A program made the position numbers and the translations under genes. 46,300 nt of DNA from positions 1 through 46,300 of the forward strand of contig JAEWPX010000014.1 in the NCBI GenBank assembly GCA_023399375.1. The letters are read 5' to 3'. This stretch comes from Pseudomonadota bacterium. Its GTDB lineage: Bacteria > Desulfobacterota > Desulfovibrionia > Desulfovibrionales > Desulfovibrionaceae. The notes under the pieces are model-generated. The model saw only the letters and a program-made list of their open reading frames with translations. It was not told the DNA's origin and did no database searches. Below are positions 36,460 to 44,148 of the stretch, piece after piece. Within the stretch, counting starts at the first letter, position 1. Each line of letters starts with the position of its first letter.

Positions 36460-37209
36460 TCAGGCCTCGATGGCCGCAAGCTCCATGTCGCCGACCACGC
36501 CGACCAATTCGCCGAGCTGGGCGAAGACGCCGCGCACGCCGCGCCTGCGCAGGCTTTCCGCCGTCGCCAGCACGGCCGGCAGGTCGGCGTGCGTGCGCAG
36601 CATGTTGCCAAGGGCGGTGGCCGCGGCGTCGGCCACCGCGCCGCGGTCCGCGACCACGGTCACCATGTCCGCCTCGCCGAGGGAAAGCGAATGCCCCACC
36701 GTTGCCGAGGAGGCGCACACCGCCGCCGGGAGCTTGGCCGGCTCGAAGGTGAGCGCCAGGCGCGCGCCGTCAACGGGCCTGGCGAGAAGGGCCACCGTGC
36801 GCGGGGATGCGCCGCGCAGGAAGATGTCGCCGCCGTTTTCCACCACGATCTCGGGCGAGGCCGCGGCAAAGGCGTCGGCCACGGCCTGGGAAAAGGCCCC
36901 GGCCACGGCCGCGAACGGTCCCACGCCGAAGCGTGCCGCCGCTTCCGCCATGTCCCTGGCGATGGCCGGCGCGTCGTCGCCGACGGCGACGGGCGTAAGC
37001 GATGTGCGGAAATCCGGGTGGAGCAGGATGTACGTCTCGAGCCCGCGCCGCAGGTCGGAGACGAACGCGGCCACTTCCCGGCCGAGGTCGCGTGCGGCCA
37101 GGACGAACAGGTCGGTCTGCGCCACCACCACCTGGAAGGCCTGCTCCCCGGCGCGGGCGAGCAGTTCCTGGCGGTAGGCGCGTACGGAATCGGTGAATAC
37201 GGACGGCAT
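36460..37209 (-). CDS. UPF0280 family protein (ApbE-like fold)
   Basis: 249 residues; the start ATG at 37209 follows GGGAGG. The segments RAYRQELLARAGEQAFQVVVAQTDLFVLA, DFRTSLTPVAVGDDAPAIARDMAEAAARFGVGPFAAVAGAFSQAV and EIVVENGGDIFL match the UPF0280 group, which shares the fold of ApbE flavin transferases and is known from methanogens and some sulfate reducers. The exact reaction is not established. It is soluble. It is divergent from the glycosyltransferase gene 105 bp away and lies upstream of the histidine kinase gene on the same strand. A role in flavin or cofactor handling is inference from the fold only. Confidence 0.8.
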   Translation of the reverse strand: MPSVFTDSVRAYRQELLARAGEQAFQVVVAQTDLFVLAARDLGREVAAFVSDLRRGLETYILLHPDFRTSLTPVAVGDDAPAIARDMAEAAARFGVGPFAAVAGAFSQAVADAFAAASPEIVVENGGDIFLRGASPRTVALLARPVDGARLALTFEPAKLPAAVCASSATVGHSLSLGEADMVTVVADRGAVADAAATALGNMLRTHADLPAVLATAESLRRRGVRGVFAQLGELVGVVGDMELAAIEA

Positions 37210-37314
37210 GGATGGCGGTCCTCCCTTGGGGCGCGTGCCGCAAAATACGCCAGGCCGGCGCGCCTGGGAAGGGCGGGCTTGGCAGGGGGGAAGCGGGCAT
37301 GTAAGCTCGCGGCC

Positions 37315-38193
37315 ATGGAGCAGGCAAGCCATGCCGGGCAGTGCGCCGGAGCGGACGCGCCCCTGGTCACCGCCGTCATTCCCGTGCGGGACCGGGCGGG
37401 GATGATCGGGCGCGCCGTGGCCTCGGCCCTGGCGCAGACGGGCGTTTCCCTGGAAGTGCTGGTGGTGGACGACGGCTCCACGGATGGCACGGCGGCGGCG
37501 CTCGCGGGCATCGCCGACACCAGGCTGCGCGTGCTCGCTCATGCGCGTTCCCGGGGCGTTTCCGCGGCGCGCAACACCGGGCTTGCCGCCGCCAGGGGCG
37601 CCTATTTCGCGCTGCTTGATTCCGACGACGTCTGGATGCCGGAGAAAACCGCGCGGCAGCTCGAATGCATGCGCGCACGGGGACTGGCCATCAGCCAGAC
37701 CCAGGAAATTTGGATGCGCGGCGGCCGGCGCGTCAATCCGGGACGCGTCCACGCCAAGCCCGACGGTTTTTTTTTCGAGCAGGCGCTGGCGCGGTGCCTG
37801 GTCAGCCCCTCCACGGTCATGTTCACCCGGCAGTTCTGGCTGGAGGTCGGGGGATTCGACGAGACCCTGCCGGCCTGCGAGGACTACGACCTGTGGCTGC
37901 GCACCCTGCTGCGCCATCCCGTGGGGCTGCTCGACGCGCCCCTGGCCGTGCGCCATGGCGGACGCGCGGACCAGCTTTCGGCCATCTACCTGGGCCAGGA
38001 CCTCTTTCGCATCCGTTCCATGTGCAAGCTCCTCGCCCGCGACGATATCACGGACTGGCACAGGGAATGCATAAAAAAAGAGTTGCGGCGCAAGGCGATG
38101 CGCTACGCGCAGGGCTGCCTCAAGCGCGACAAGCCGGAAGAGGCCGCGCGGGTGCTGGAACTGATGCGCGCCGCCGGGACGGGTCAAGGCTGA
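37315..38193 (+). CDS. Family 2 glycosyltransferase
   Basis: 292 residues. A GT-A fold: VTAVIPVRDRAGMIGRAVASALAQTG, then the nucleotide-sugar motif VVDDGSTDGT, SAARNTGLAAARG, and the metal-binding DxD in LLDSDDVWMPEK. The acceptor side includes GGFDETLPACEDYDLWLR, with the ED...W pattern common in GT2 enzymes. The C-terminal 70 residues are helical and charged. No transmembrane segments. The start is the ATG at 37315. No other polysaccharide or LPS genes lie nearby, so the acceptor is unknown. Confidence 0.88.
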   Translation: MEQASHAGQCAGADAPLVTAVIPVRDRAGMIGRAVASALAQTGVSLEVLVVDDGSTDGTAAALAGIADTRLRVLAHARSRGVSAARNTGLAAARGAYFALLDSDDVWMPEKTARQLECMRARGLAISQTQEIWMRGGRRVNPGRVHAKPDGFFFEQALARCLVSPSTVMFTRQFWLEVGGFDETLPACEDYDLWLRTLLRHPVGLLDAPLAVRHGGRADQLSAIYLGQDLFRIRSMCKLLARDDITDWHRECIKKELRRKAMRYAQGCLKRDKPEEAARVLELMRAAGTGQG

Positions 38194-38285
38194 ACCGGAC
38201 GGCCGGGAAGGCCGCCGCGATTGGCCGCATCACCTGGGAGCGAGCGACAGCGTGAAAGGAGCGGGAAGGACAATCGTCACGGGAG

Positions 38286-38320
38286 TCCAGTGGGCGGCAG
38301 CCCTTTGGCCGCCGGAGGCG
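38286..38320. repeat. dispersed palindromic intergenic repeat, degenerate copy 3
   Basis: An imperfect hairpin (CCAGTGGGC / GCCCTTTGG with mismatch) followed by the flank CCGCCGGAGGCG, the same as the right end of the copy at 26372-26416. It lies between the converging glycosyltransferase and MoaE-like genes. Confidence 0.5.
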
Positions 38321-38335
38321 TTGCCCCGTCCTTGC

Positions 38336-38698
38336 TCACTCCGGCGCGAGTTCTTTTTTGGTGATGGCTTCGGCCTTGATGCGCGTGAGGGTGTGGGTGA
38401 GCCCGGCCAGGACGTGCTCGCGGATGTCGCCCGCCGCGACGATGAACAGCAGGTCGTCGCCGGGCGTGAACGTGCCGGCGCGGGCTTCGACCAGCACCCG
38501 GAACATGCCGGGCATGGCCTCGCCCTCGCGGCGGATGGCCTCGACGAGGTCCTGGTCCACGCGGACTTCGAGCTTGCCCACGGGGGCGCCATTGCGCGAC
38601 GTGGCCCGGGCCACGCCGTTGTGCACGAGCACCATGCCGACCTTTTCGAGAAAGCCCGGCTCGGCCTTGAGGGATGCGATGGTTTTTGAGATGTCCAT
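38336..38698 (-). CDS. MoaE-like protein (molybdopterin synthase large-subunit family)
   Basis: 120 residues from the ATG at 38698. The order of motifs resembles MoaE: a first strand with GMVLVHNGVARATSRNG (matching the VxFxGxVR segment), RVDQDLVEAIRREGEAMPGMFRVLVEARAGTFTPGDD near the I-HR-G-L--G block, VAAGDIREHVLAGLTHTLTRIKAEA for the helix before the active site, and AITKKE for the lysine motif in which the catalytic lysine lies. The classical (V/P)xWKKE form is changed to AITKKE and the HR pairs are missing, so catalytic activity is uncertain. No moaD, moaB or other cofactor genes are close. It starts 28 bp from the divergent TPR gene. No ribosome binding site precedes the chosen ATG; 38743 is an alternative start. 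Confidence 0.7.
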   Translation of the reverse strand: MDISKTIASLKAEPGFLEKVGMVLVHNGVARATSRNGAPVGKLEVRVDQDLVEAIRREGEAMPGMFRVLVEARAGTFTPGDDLLFIVAAGDIREHVLAGLTHTLTRIKAEAITKKELAPE

Positions 38699-38726
38699 GG
38701 GAGCCAGATAAGGGAGAAGCCCGCCG

Positions 38727-41429
38727 TTGTCCACACTATACATTACTAATTTACTCGAGAAACTGCCCCATGTGGGTTCCACCCGGATGGTGCACACGGG
38801 CATCGGCGTGTGGGTGGCCTGGGACGGGCAGCTCGACACGGCCTTCGACGCCATGCTCGAGGATTACGGCGGCTTCCGCATGGCCGAGACCACGGGCCAG
38901 TCGCTGTGGTATTTTCTCGGCGACGAGGGGCTGCGCGCCCTGGCCCGCATCCATGTCTGGGGCCGCGTCAACGCCTTGCCGATCTTCATCGAGGTCTTCC
39001 CGGCCTCGCTGCTCGTCGGCCCCAAGTTCGACCGCACCCTGTCCATTTCCGTGGAGCTGTCGCGGCAGCACGTCATTCCCTCGGAGTCCCTGGAGATATT
39101 GCTCCACCCCAACCTCAAGCCCCAGCTGGCCGGCAATCCGGGCCTGTCGGGCACGCCGGTCAAGCCGTCCTCGGGCCTGGCCCGGGTGCATTTCGAGCGT
39201 TTCGAGGCCGACCCCGGCCTGGCCTACGACTCGGGGCTCTCCTGGATGGGTGTCATCCGCCCCCTGGGCGACCCCTTGAGCCGCGACACGGCCGAGGGCT
39301 GGCGCAACATCGCGGCGGAACTGCACGACATCATCGACCGCCTCGGCCTCAAGTTCATGCGGCACGAGGGTTTTTTGCTGTTCGAGGCCCCGGGGCTCAA
39401 GCATTTCCGCACCTGGTGCCGCGACACCGTCTCGCGCATCATGCGCCTGGAAGCGGAAAAGGACGCGGGCGGCGAAGGGCATTACTGGCCGAGCGTCATG
39501 GCCGCGGTCCCTTCCAAGGGCCGCACCTTCGGCAAGGACCTGCCGCGCCGCCTGGGGCTCAACTGGGACCAAATGGCCCCGGATTTCCCGCACATGAGCT
39601 TCCGTTCGGCCTTTCTGCTCGGCGACGAATTCGTCATCCACGAGGCCAGGGCGCTTTCCCGCGGCGTGAACGTCGACGACTGGTGCAACGTGAGCCTGGT
39701 CGCGGCCGAGGAGGAGTCCGAGAAAATCGGCTCCCTGGCCGTGCCGCTGCCCGGAAACCTTTCCGTGGCCGACGCCGTGCCCTGCTTCTACTGCGGCCTG
39801 GGCAACCACGAGCCCCGGCAGTGCCCGTCGAAGATTCTGGACGCGCCCCGCCCGGACGTCTGGGAGCGTTTCGGCCGGCTGCCCATCGCCGGGCTGGAGG
39901 CGCTTTCCCAGAAGCTCGACGCCGCCCTGGCGGGCGACACCCTGGGCGAAATGACGAGACGCCTGACCGGCAAGGAAGACACGGACCTGCTGCTGGCCGC
40001 TGTCTTCGAAATCGACCAGCCGTTGCAGACGCGCATGCTGGAGGCGGTCTGGCGCGCCAAGGGCAAGGATCTGCCCGCGGGGCTGGCGCAGCAAGGTCGG
40101 CGCGAAGGGGATTTCTACTGGGACGCGCTGGCCGCGCTTCGCGAGCGCAACGCCGAGAAATACGAAGAGGCGATGCTCCAGGCCCTGACCAAGTATCCCC
40201 GCGCCTACCAGCCCAAGTCGCTCCAGGGATTCGCCGCCATGGAGGCCGGGGACTGGACCAAGGCGGTCTACTACTGGCAGGAGTCCGGCCGGCTTTGCTA
40301 CACGGCGCTGCAACGTGCCTATTTTCTCTGGCTCCAGGCCCGGGCCTTCGAGGTCCAGGGCGAGCAACACAAGGCCATCGGCCTGTACCGGGACACGCTC
40401 AAGGAAAGCCCCCGCTGGATTGAACCCGTCTACCGCCAGGGCGTGTGCCTGGTGAAGATGGGTTTCACGGACCAGGCGATGCAGCTTTTTTCGCAGCTGA
40501 CGGCCAATGATCCGTCCATGTTCAACCGGGTGATGATCGACCCGGAGCTGGAGCGGGGCCGGCTGCACATCCTCGCCGCGCTGTGGCGCGTCTGGAAGCA
40601 GGCACAGGAGGCGTCCCAGGCGCTCGTGGCCAGCCTCGGCACGCTTTCGGAATCGCTGCGCGAGCGCTTTCTCGAAGGGGAGCCGTACCTCGTCGCCTCG
40701 GAGGAAAAAATCCAGGAACTGCTGGCACTCGGCAAGGTGGGCAACTACGTGGCCTTCAAGGGGTTCGAGGCCGGCGTCGCGGATGTCGAAACCCAGGTCG
40801 CCAAGAAGCTCGCCAGTGAAATCAAGGTGATGCAGGCGGAACAGGCGAGGCAGTACGAGGAGCTCAAGAGCGTGCAGCGCGAGGCGGCCTGGTTTCCGTT
40901 CCCCTCGCTTCTGCGGGAATTCAACAACGATTTCAACTATTGCGCCACCAAGCTCAACTGGATGCGGACCTCGCCCATGGACGAGCCGGCGAACTTCCAC
41001 AAGAGCCGCGAATACCTGCCCGAGGTGGACGAGCGCATTCGCACCTTGCGCACGCGGCTCATCACGCTGCGCATCGTTCGCGATTCGACTTTTTTCTGCA
41101 TGCTGCTCGGCCGCAACTTCCTGTGGATGGAGGTGGCGGGCCTGGGATTGTCCCTGGTTCTGGTGCCGCTTTTCGTCTACCTGTTCCAGACTTCGGGCCA
41201 GGGCTGGGTGGCGGACATGATGGAGCAACAGAAATGGCAGCTGCAAAAGGGGCTGGTCATCATCCTGACCATCGCCGCCATGGCGCTGGCCGCCATCAAG
41301 ACCGCAATTTCCTTCGAATCGAAAAAGCGCAAGCTGTTCAAACTCGCCGAAGAAGGCAAACTGCCGCAGAAGAAGCCCAAGCCGAAAAAGAAGCCGAAAC
41401 CCAAAGCCAAGCCCAAACCCAAAAAGTAG
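38727..41429 (+). CDS. TPR membrane protein with a CCHC zinc knuckle and a Lys/Pro-rich tail
   Basis: About 900 residues. The start is probably the TTG at 38727 after AGGGAGAAG; the ATG at 38787 would give 880 residues. Residues 1-345 are of unknown fold, soluble. A zinc knuckle C-x2-C-x4-H-x4-C (C353, C356, H361, C366; CFYCGLGNHEPRQC) follows, with exact retroviral-type spacing. Then come TPR-like helices (about 465-620: YAMEAGDWTKAVYYWQESGR-type pattern, AIGLYRDTLKESPRWIEPVYRQG), a long coiled helix (about 690-790), two membrane helices (about 795-825 and 838-860), and a final tail of KPKPKKK repeats (about 877-900). The charged tail is probably cytoplasmic. The role is unknown; a scaffold that binds nucleic acid or an anionic partner is one reading. 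Confidence 0.85.
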   Translation: MSTLYITNLLEKLPHVGSTRMVHTGIGVWVAWDGQLDTAFDAMLEDYGGFRMAETTGQSLWYFLGDEGLRALARIHVWGRVNALPIFIEVFPASLLVGPKFDRTLSISVELSRQHVIPSESLEILLHPNLKPQLAGNPGLSGTPVKPSSGLARVHFERFEADPGLAYDSGLSWMGVIRPLGDPLSRDTAEGWRNIAAELHDIIDRLGLKFMRHEGFLLFEAPGLKHFRTWCRDTVSRIMRLEAEKDAGGEGHYWPSVMAAVPSKGRTFGKDLPRRLGLNWDQMAPDFPHMSFRSAFLLGDEFVIHEARALSRGVNVDDWCNVSLVAAEEESEKIGSLAVPLPGNLSVADAVPCFYCGLGNHEPRQCPSKILDAPRPDVWERFGRLPIAGLEALSQKLDAALAGDTLGEMTRRLTGKEDTDLLLAAVFEIDQPLQTRMLEAVWRAKGKDLPAGLAQQGRREGDFYWDALAALRERNAEKYEEAMLQALTKYPRAYQPKSLQGFAAMEAGDWTKAVYYWQESGRLCYTALQRAYFLWLQARAFEVQGEQHKAIGLYRDTLKESPRWIEPVYRQGVCLVKMGFTDQAMQLFSQLTANDPSMFNRVMIDPELERGRLHILAALWRVWKQAQEASQALVASLGTLSESLRERFLEGEPYLVASEEKIQELLALGKVGNYVAFKGFEAGVADVETQVAKKLASEIKVMQAEQARQYEELKSVQREAAWFPFPSLLREFNNDFNYCATKLNWMRTSPMDEPANFHKSREYLPEVDERIRTLRTRLITLRIVRDSTFFCMLLGRNFLWMEVAGLGLSLVLVPLFVYLFQTSGQGWVADMMEQQKWQLQKGLVIILTIAAMALAAIKTAISFESKKRKLFKLAEEGKLPQKKPKPKKKPKPKAKPKPKK

Positions 41430-41628
41430 GCGGACGGATGATGCGCCGTGGGGCTGCCGCGCGTGCAGCCCTGGCGCGTACCGGCTTGTCGGACCGGACA
41501 GCGATTGCCACGCCTGCGTGCGGTCATGCGGGCTTCGTCGCGGGCCGTCGTGCCTGCCGGGCCGTCGCCGCATTGTCCCCGGGGCAGGAGCGCGGCGCAG
41601 CCGTCGCCCCGTTGCGGTCCGCGGGCGC

Positions 41629-41664
41629 AAAAAAAGGCGGCGAGTCGCCTCGCCGCCTTTTTTC
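41629..41664. terminator. bidirectional terminator between the TPR gene and dsrC
   Basis: A perfect 9-bp stem (41636-41644 with 41649-41657) with a 4-nt loop is flanked by seven A on the left and six T on the right, so it terminates transcription from both sides. Confidence 0.93.
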
Positions 41665-41681
41665 CTCGAGGAAAGGTAGGC

Positions 41682-41999
41682 CTAGACGCAGCCGGTGGGC
41701 TTGGGCAGGCCGGCCATTTTGCAGGCTCCTTTGCCCGGTCCGGACGGGAACAGCTCATAGATGTGCTTGAGCTTGAAGCCGGTGACCTTGGAAAGGATGC
41801 GCACCATGGGGGCGATGCCGTTCTTCTTGTAGTAGTCCTGGAGGAACTCGATGACCTTGTTGTGCTCGGGGGTCAGTTCCTTGATGCCCTCGGAGTCCTT
41901 CACGTAATCAACCCACTCCACGGTCCAATCTTCAAAGCGCTGCAGGAAGCCGTCTTCGTCGACTTCGAACGATTTGCCTTTGTACTCGACAGTAGCCAT
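41682..41999 (-). CDS. dsrC: Dissimilatory sulfite reductase-associated protein DsrC (sulfur-trafficking)
   Basis: 105 residues from the ATG at 41999, preceded by GGAGG. The sequence reads as DsrC/DsvC: ATVEYKGKSFEVDEDGFLQRFEDW, the EHNKVIEFLQDYYKKNGIAPMVRILSK helical part, and a flexible C-terminus with the two redox cysteines C93 (KGACKMAG) and C104 (PTGCV). In sulfate reducers it carries the sulfite-derived sulfur as a trisulfide between these cysteines and passes electrons through the DsrMKJOP complex. The double Cys distinguishes it from TusE, which keeps one. It is a stand-alone gene, away from dsrAB here, downstream of the YcaO gene with a 286-bp leader. A terminator lies just after the stop. 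Confidence 0.97.
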   Translation of the reverse strand: MATVEYKGKSFEVDEDGFLQRFEDWTVEWVDYVKDSEGIKELTPEHNKVIEFLQDYYKKNGIAPMVRILSKVTGFKLKHIYELFPSGPGKGACKMAGLPKPTGCV

Positions 42000-42184
42000 G
42001 CGCATCCTCCTTACAGGTTGTGAGAAAAGCGCCCGGATCGTTTGCGGAAACCGGGCGGGTTCCTGACGGCGTCCCGTTTTACGGGATGCCTCACCCATGA
42101 ATCAGAGCACCCTTGATGCCCGATGGGTCAATGTTGCACTGGCGAGCCGTATGAGAAGGCTCCGGCTCCCGAGTTATTTTTTTA

Positions 42185-42213
42185 ACGTAATCGCCGCAGG
42201 CCCGTTTTGTCAA
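42185..42213 (-). promoter_or_regulatory. promoter candidate for dsrC
   Basis: On the minus strand, TTGACA (42213-42208) and, after 17 bp, TTACGT (42190-42185), or TACGTT one base on, make a sigma70-type promoter with a perfect -35 but weak -10. It would give a leader of about 180 nt before dsrC. The leader contains a small hairpin (CGTCCCGTTTTACGGGATG region, near 42069-42090) and no other gene. Confidence 0.4.
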
Positions 42214-42285
42214 TGCCTTTCACGGGATTTGCCGTGTAGTATTGCCAAAAATGTCCATGAAATCGCTTTCTTGTGGCAAAGCGTG

Positions 42286-44040
42286 TCAAATTGCTTCCCC
42301 TTTGATGCGCGCCAGCGCCTCTCTAGCGAAGCCGATGTCGGCATCGAGCGACAAGGCCGCGTCCAGATGGTGGACGGCCATTTCCAGACGGTCCATGCGC
42401 TCCAGGCACAGCCCCAGATTGGCCAGATCCATGGCCGAGCCCGCGTCAAGGTCCAGGGCGGCCTGGAAATCCTCGGCCGCGCGCGCGTAGTCCCCGGCGC
42501 GAAAACGCGCCACGCCGCGCAGGTTGTAGTACTCCTTGACCTCGGGGCAAAGGGCGATGGCCCGGTCGAGCAGGGGCGGGGTCTCGGCGTGGCGGCCCAA
42601 AAGCGACAGGGCGTGGGCCTGATAGAAGGCGGCCAGCGCCCGGTCCTCTTCGCGCGTCTCCCGCGTTTCGGCCCGGGCGAAGTGCGGCAGCGCCCCTTCG
42701 GGGTCGTCCAGGCGCAGCGCGAGCATACCCTCGTAAAAAGGCACGTAGGCCGCCTGAGGGAAAAGCGCGGCAAGGGCGGCAAGTCCGGCCCGCGCCGTGT
42801 CCGGGTCGGCCCGCTCGGCCAGCATCCGGCCCGTGAAAAGTCCGAGGCTCGCGGCCGGGGTGCGTTCGCGAAAGGCCAGGCCCGGGGCGAAGCTGTAGTT
42901 GGCGCAAAGGCCCAGCTCCGGGTGGGTGGTCTCCACGGTGAAAAGCGGATGCCCGAGCGCCGCCAGGCGGTCGGCCAGGGTCGTCAGTTCCGCGGCGATG
43001 TCCGGCGCGGCGATGTCCGGCAGGCTGGCGAGGGGCGCGACCGGTCCGTCCATGACCCAGGCGGCGTCCTCAAGGCGCGTGAATTTGGGCAAGCCCGAGG
43101 CCTCGTAGTTGCTCCCCGTCTCGAAATCGCCCGCCAGTTGCGCCACTTCGGTCAGGGCGCGGATGGCGGCCTTGGTCGGGGACGAGGCCGTGCCGGCGGT
43201 AAAGACGATCTCAGAGGCGTGGGGAAAGGTGGCCGGGTCGTAGGCGATGGCCGCGACGGTCGGTGCGGGCATCCCGAGGCTGAAGTCCTTGAGTACGACG
43301 CGGACGTCGTTTTTTTCAAACGCGGCGAGCAGTTCCCGCAACACGGGGTCGGCGCAGCTTTCCGGGGCGATGGTGGGAAGCTTCGGCCGCGTGCGGTCGA
43401 TCACGGCGCAGACATGGCGTTCGATGAGCTCGCACGCACCCTGGAGCACGGATTCCTCGAAACAGTTGCCGGCCGAGGAACCGTTGAATTCGTTGAGGAG
43501 CTTGAACCAGTCGAGGGGCACGGCCACGTCGCGCCCTTCGGCCACGTCCCGGACCAGGATGAAGTCCCAGGGGTAAAGGTCGAGGATGCGCCTTGCCGTG
43601 GCCGCGTCGCAGGCGTCGCCGACGCTGTGGGCGATCAGTTCCGGCGGCAGGAGCGCCTCGTCGAAGAAGACCTCGGCCTGGCTCCAGGTGGCCGGGATGA
43701 AGCGGTCCGTGTCGGCGAAGTAGGAAAAGAAGCTGAAGCGTTCGGCCAGCTCCATGAGGGCCGAGGCCTCGGCCTGGATGGGGCTCGCGCCCTTGCCCAT
43801 CTGCTTGCGCGTGGGCATGACGCCGCGCGCGGCCTCGCCGCACAGGCTCATGTACACGGGGATGCCGAGGCGGCCCGTGTCGATGCGCCGGGTTTCGGCG
43901 AGCACGCCCTTGCCCAGGCGCGCGAAGGCTTCCTTGGCCCGGGCCACGGTCTCGGCCGGGGGGCAGGTCTTGTCCAGTTCCAGGGTATGGGTCTTGGGCC
44001 GGGAGATCAGGCCGCGCAGGGCGGCGGGGGATGCGTTCAT
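42286..44040 (-). CDS. YcaO-domain protein with C-terminal TPRs
   Basis: 584 residues. The YcaO ATP-binding motifs are intact: S93-x3-E97-x2-E100 (SALMELAE), Q200-x3-E204-x2-E207-R208 (QGACELIER) and R294-x3-E298-x2-Q301. YcaO proteins activate amide backbones with ATP for cyclodehydration, thioamidation or similar changes; the E. coli form also has C-terminal TPRs and takes part in ribosomal S12 methylthiolation. Here the last about 155 residues (430-584) form TPR-like helices (AFYQAHALSLLGRHAETPPLLDRAIALCPE, NLRGVARFRAGDYARAAEDFQAALDLD). No proline-rich azole C-terminus. Upstream in the same direction lies a SAM methyltransferase, downstream dsrC. The substrate is unknown; a TfuA partner is not visible. 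The ATG at 44040 lacks a clear ribosome site. Confidence 0.85.
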   Translation of the reverse strand: MNASPAALRGLISRPKTHTLELDKTCPPAETVARAKEAFARLGKGVLAETRRIDTGRLGIPVYMSLCGEAARGVMPTRKQMGKGASPIQAEASALMELAERFSFFSYFADTDRFIPATWSQAEVFFDEALLPPELIAHSVGDACDAATARRILDLYPWDFILVRDVAEGRDVAVPLDWFKLLNEFNGSSAGNCFEESVLQGACELIERHVCAVIDRTRPKLPTIAPESCADPVLRELLAAFEKNDVRVVLKDFSLGMPAPTVAAIAYDPATFPHASEIVFTAGTASSPTKAAIRALTEVAQLAGDFETGSNYEASGLPKFTRLEDAAWVMDGPVAPLASLPDIAAPDIAAELTTLADRLAALGHPLFTVETTHPELGLCANYSFAPGLAFRERTPAASLGLFTGRMLAERADPDTARAGLAALAALFPQAAYVPFYEGMLALRLDDPEGALPHFARAETRETREEDRALAAFYQAHALSLLGRHAETPPLLDRAIALCPEVKEYYNLRGVARFRAGDYARAAEDFQAALDLDAGSAMDLANLGLCLERMDRLEMAVHHLDAALSLDADIGFAREALARIKGEAI

Positions 44041-44148
44041 GCGATGCTCGCTGTGTTCCCAGGCGGCAGGGGCGCTCTTGCGTCCGGTCGGACGCGGCGT
44101 CCGCGCTGCTGGAGAGAGGGGTGGCGGCAGGGCCGGACGCGGGCCGGT

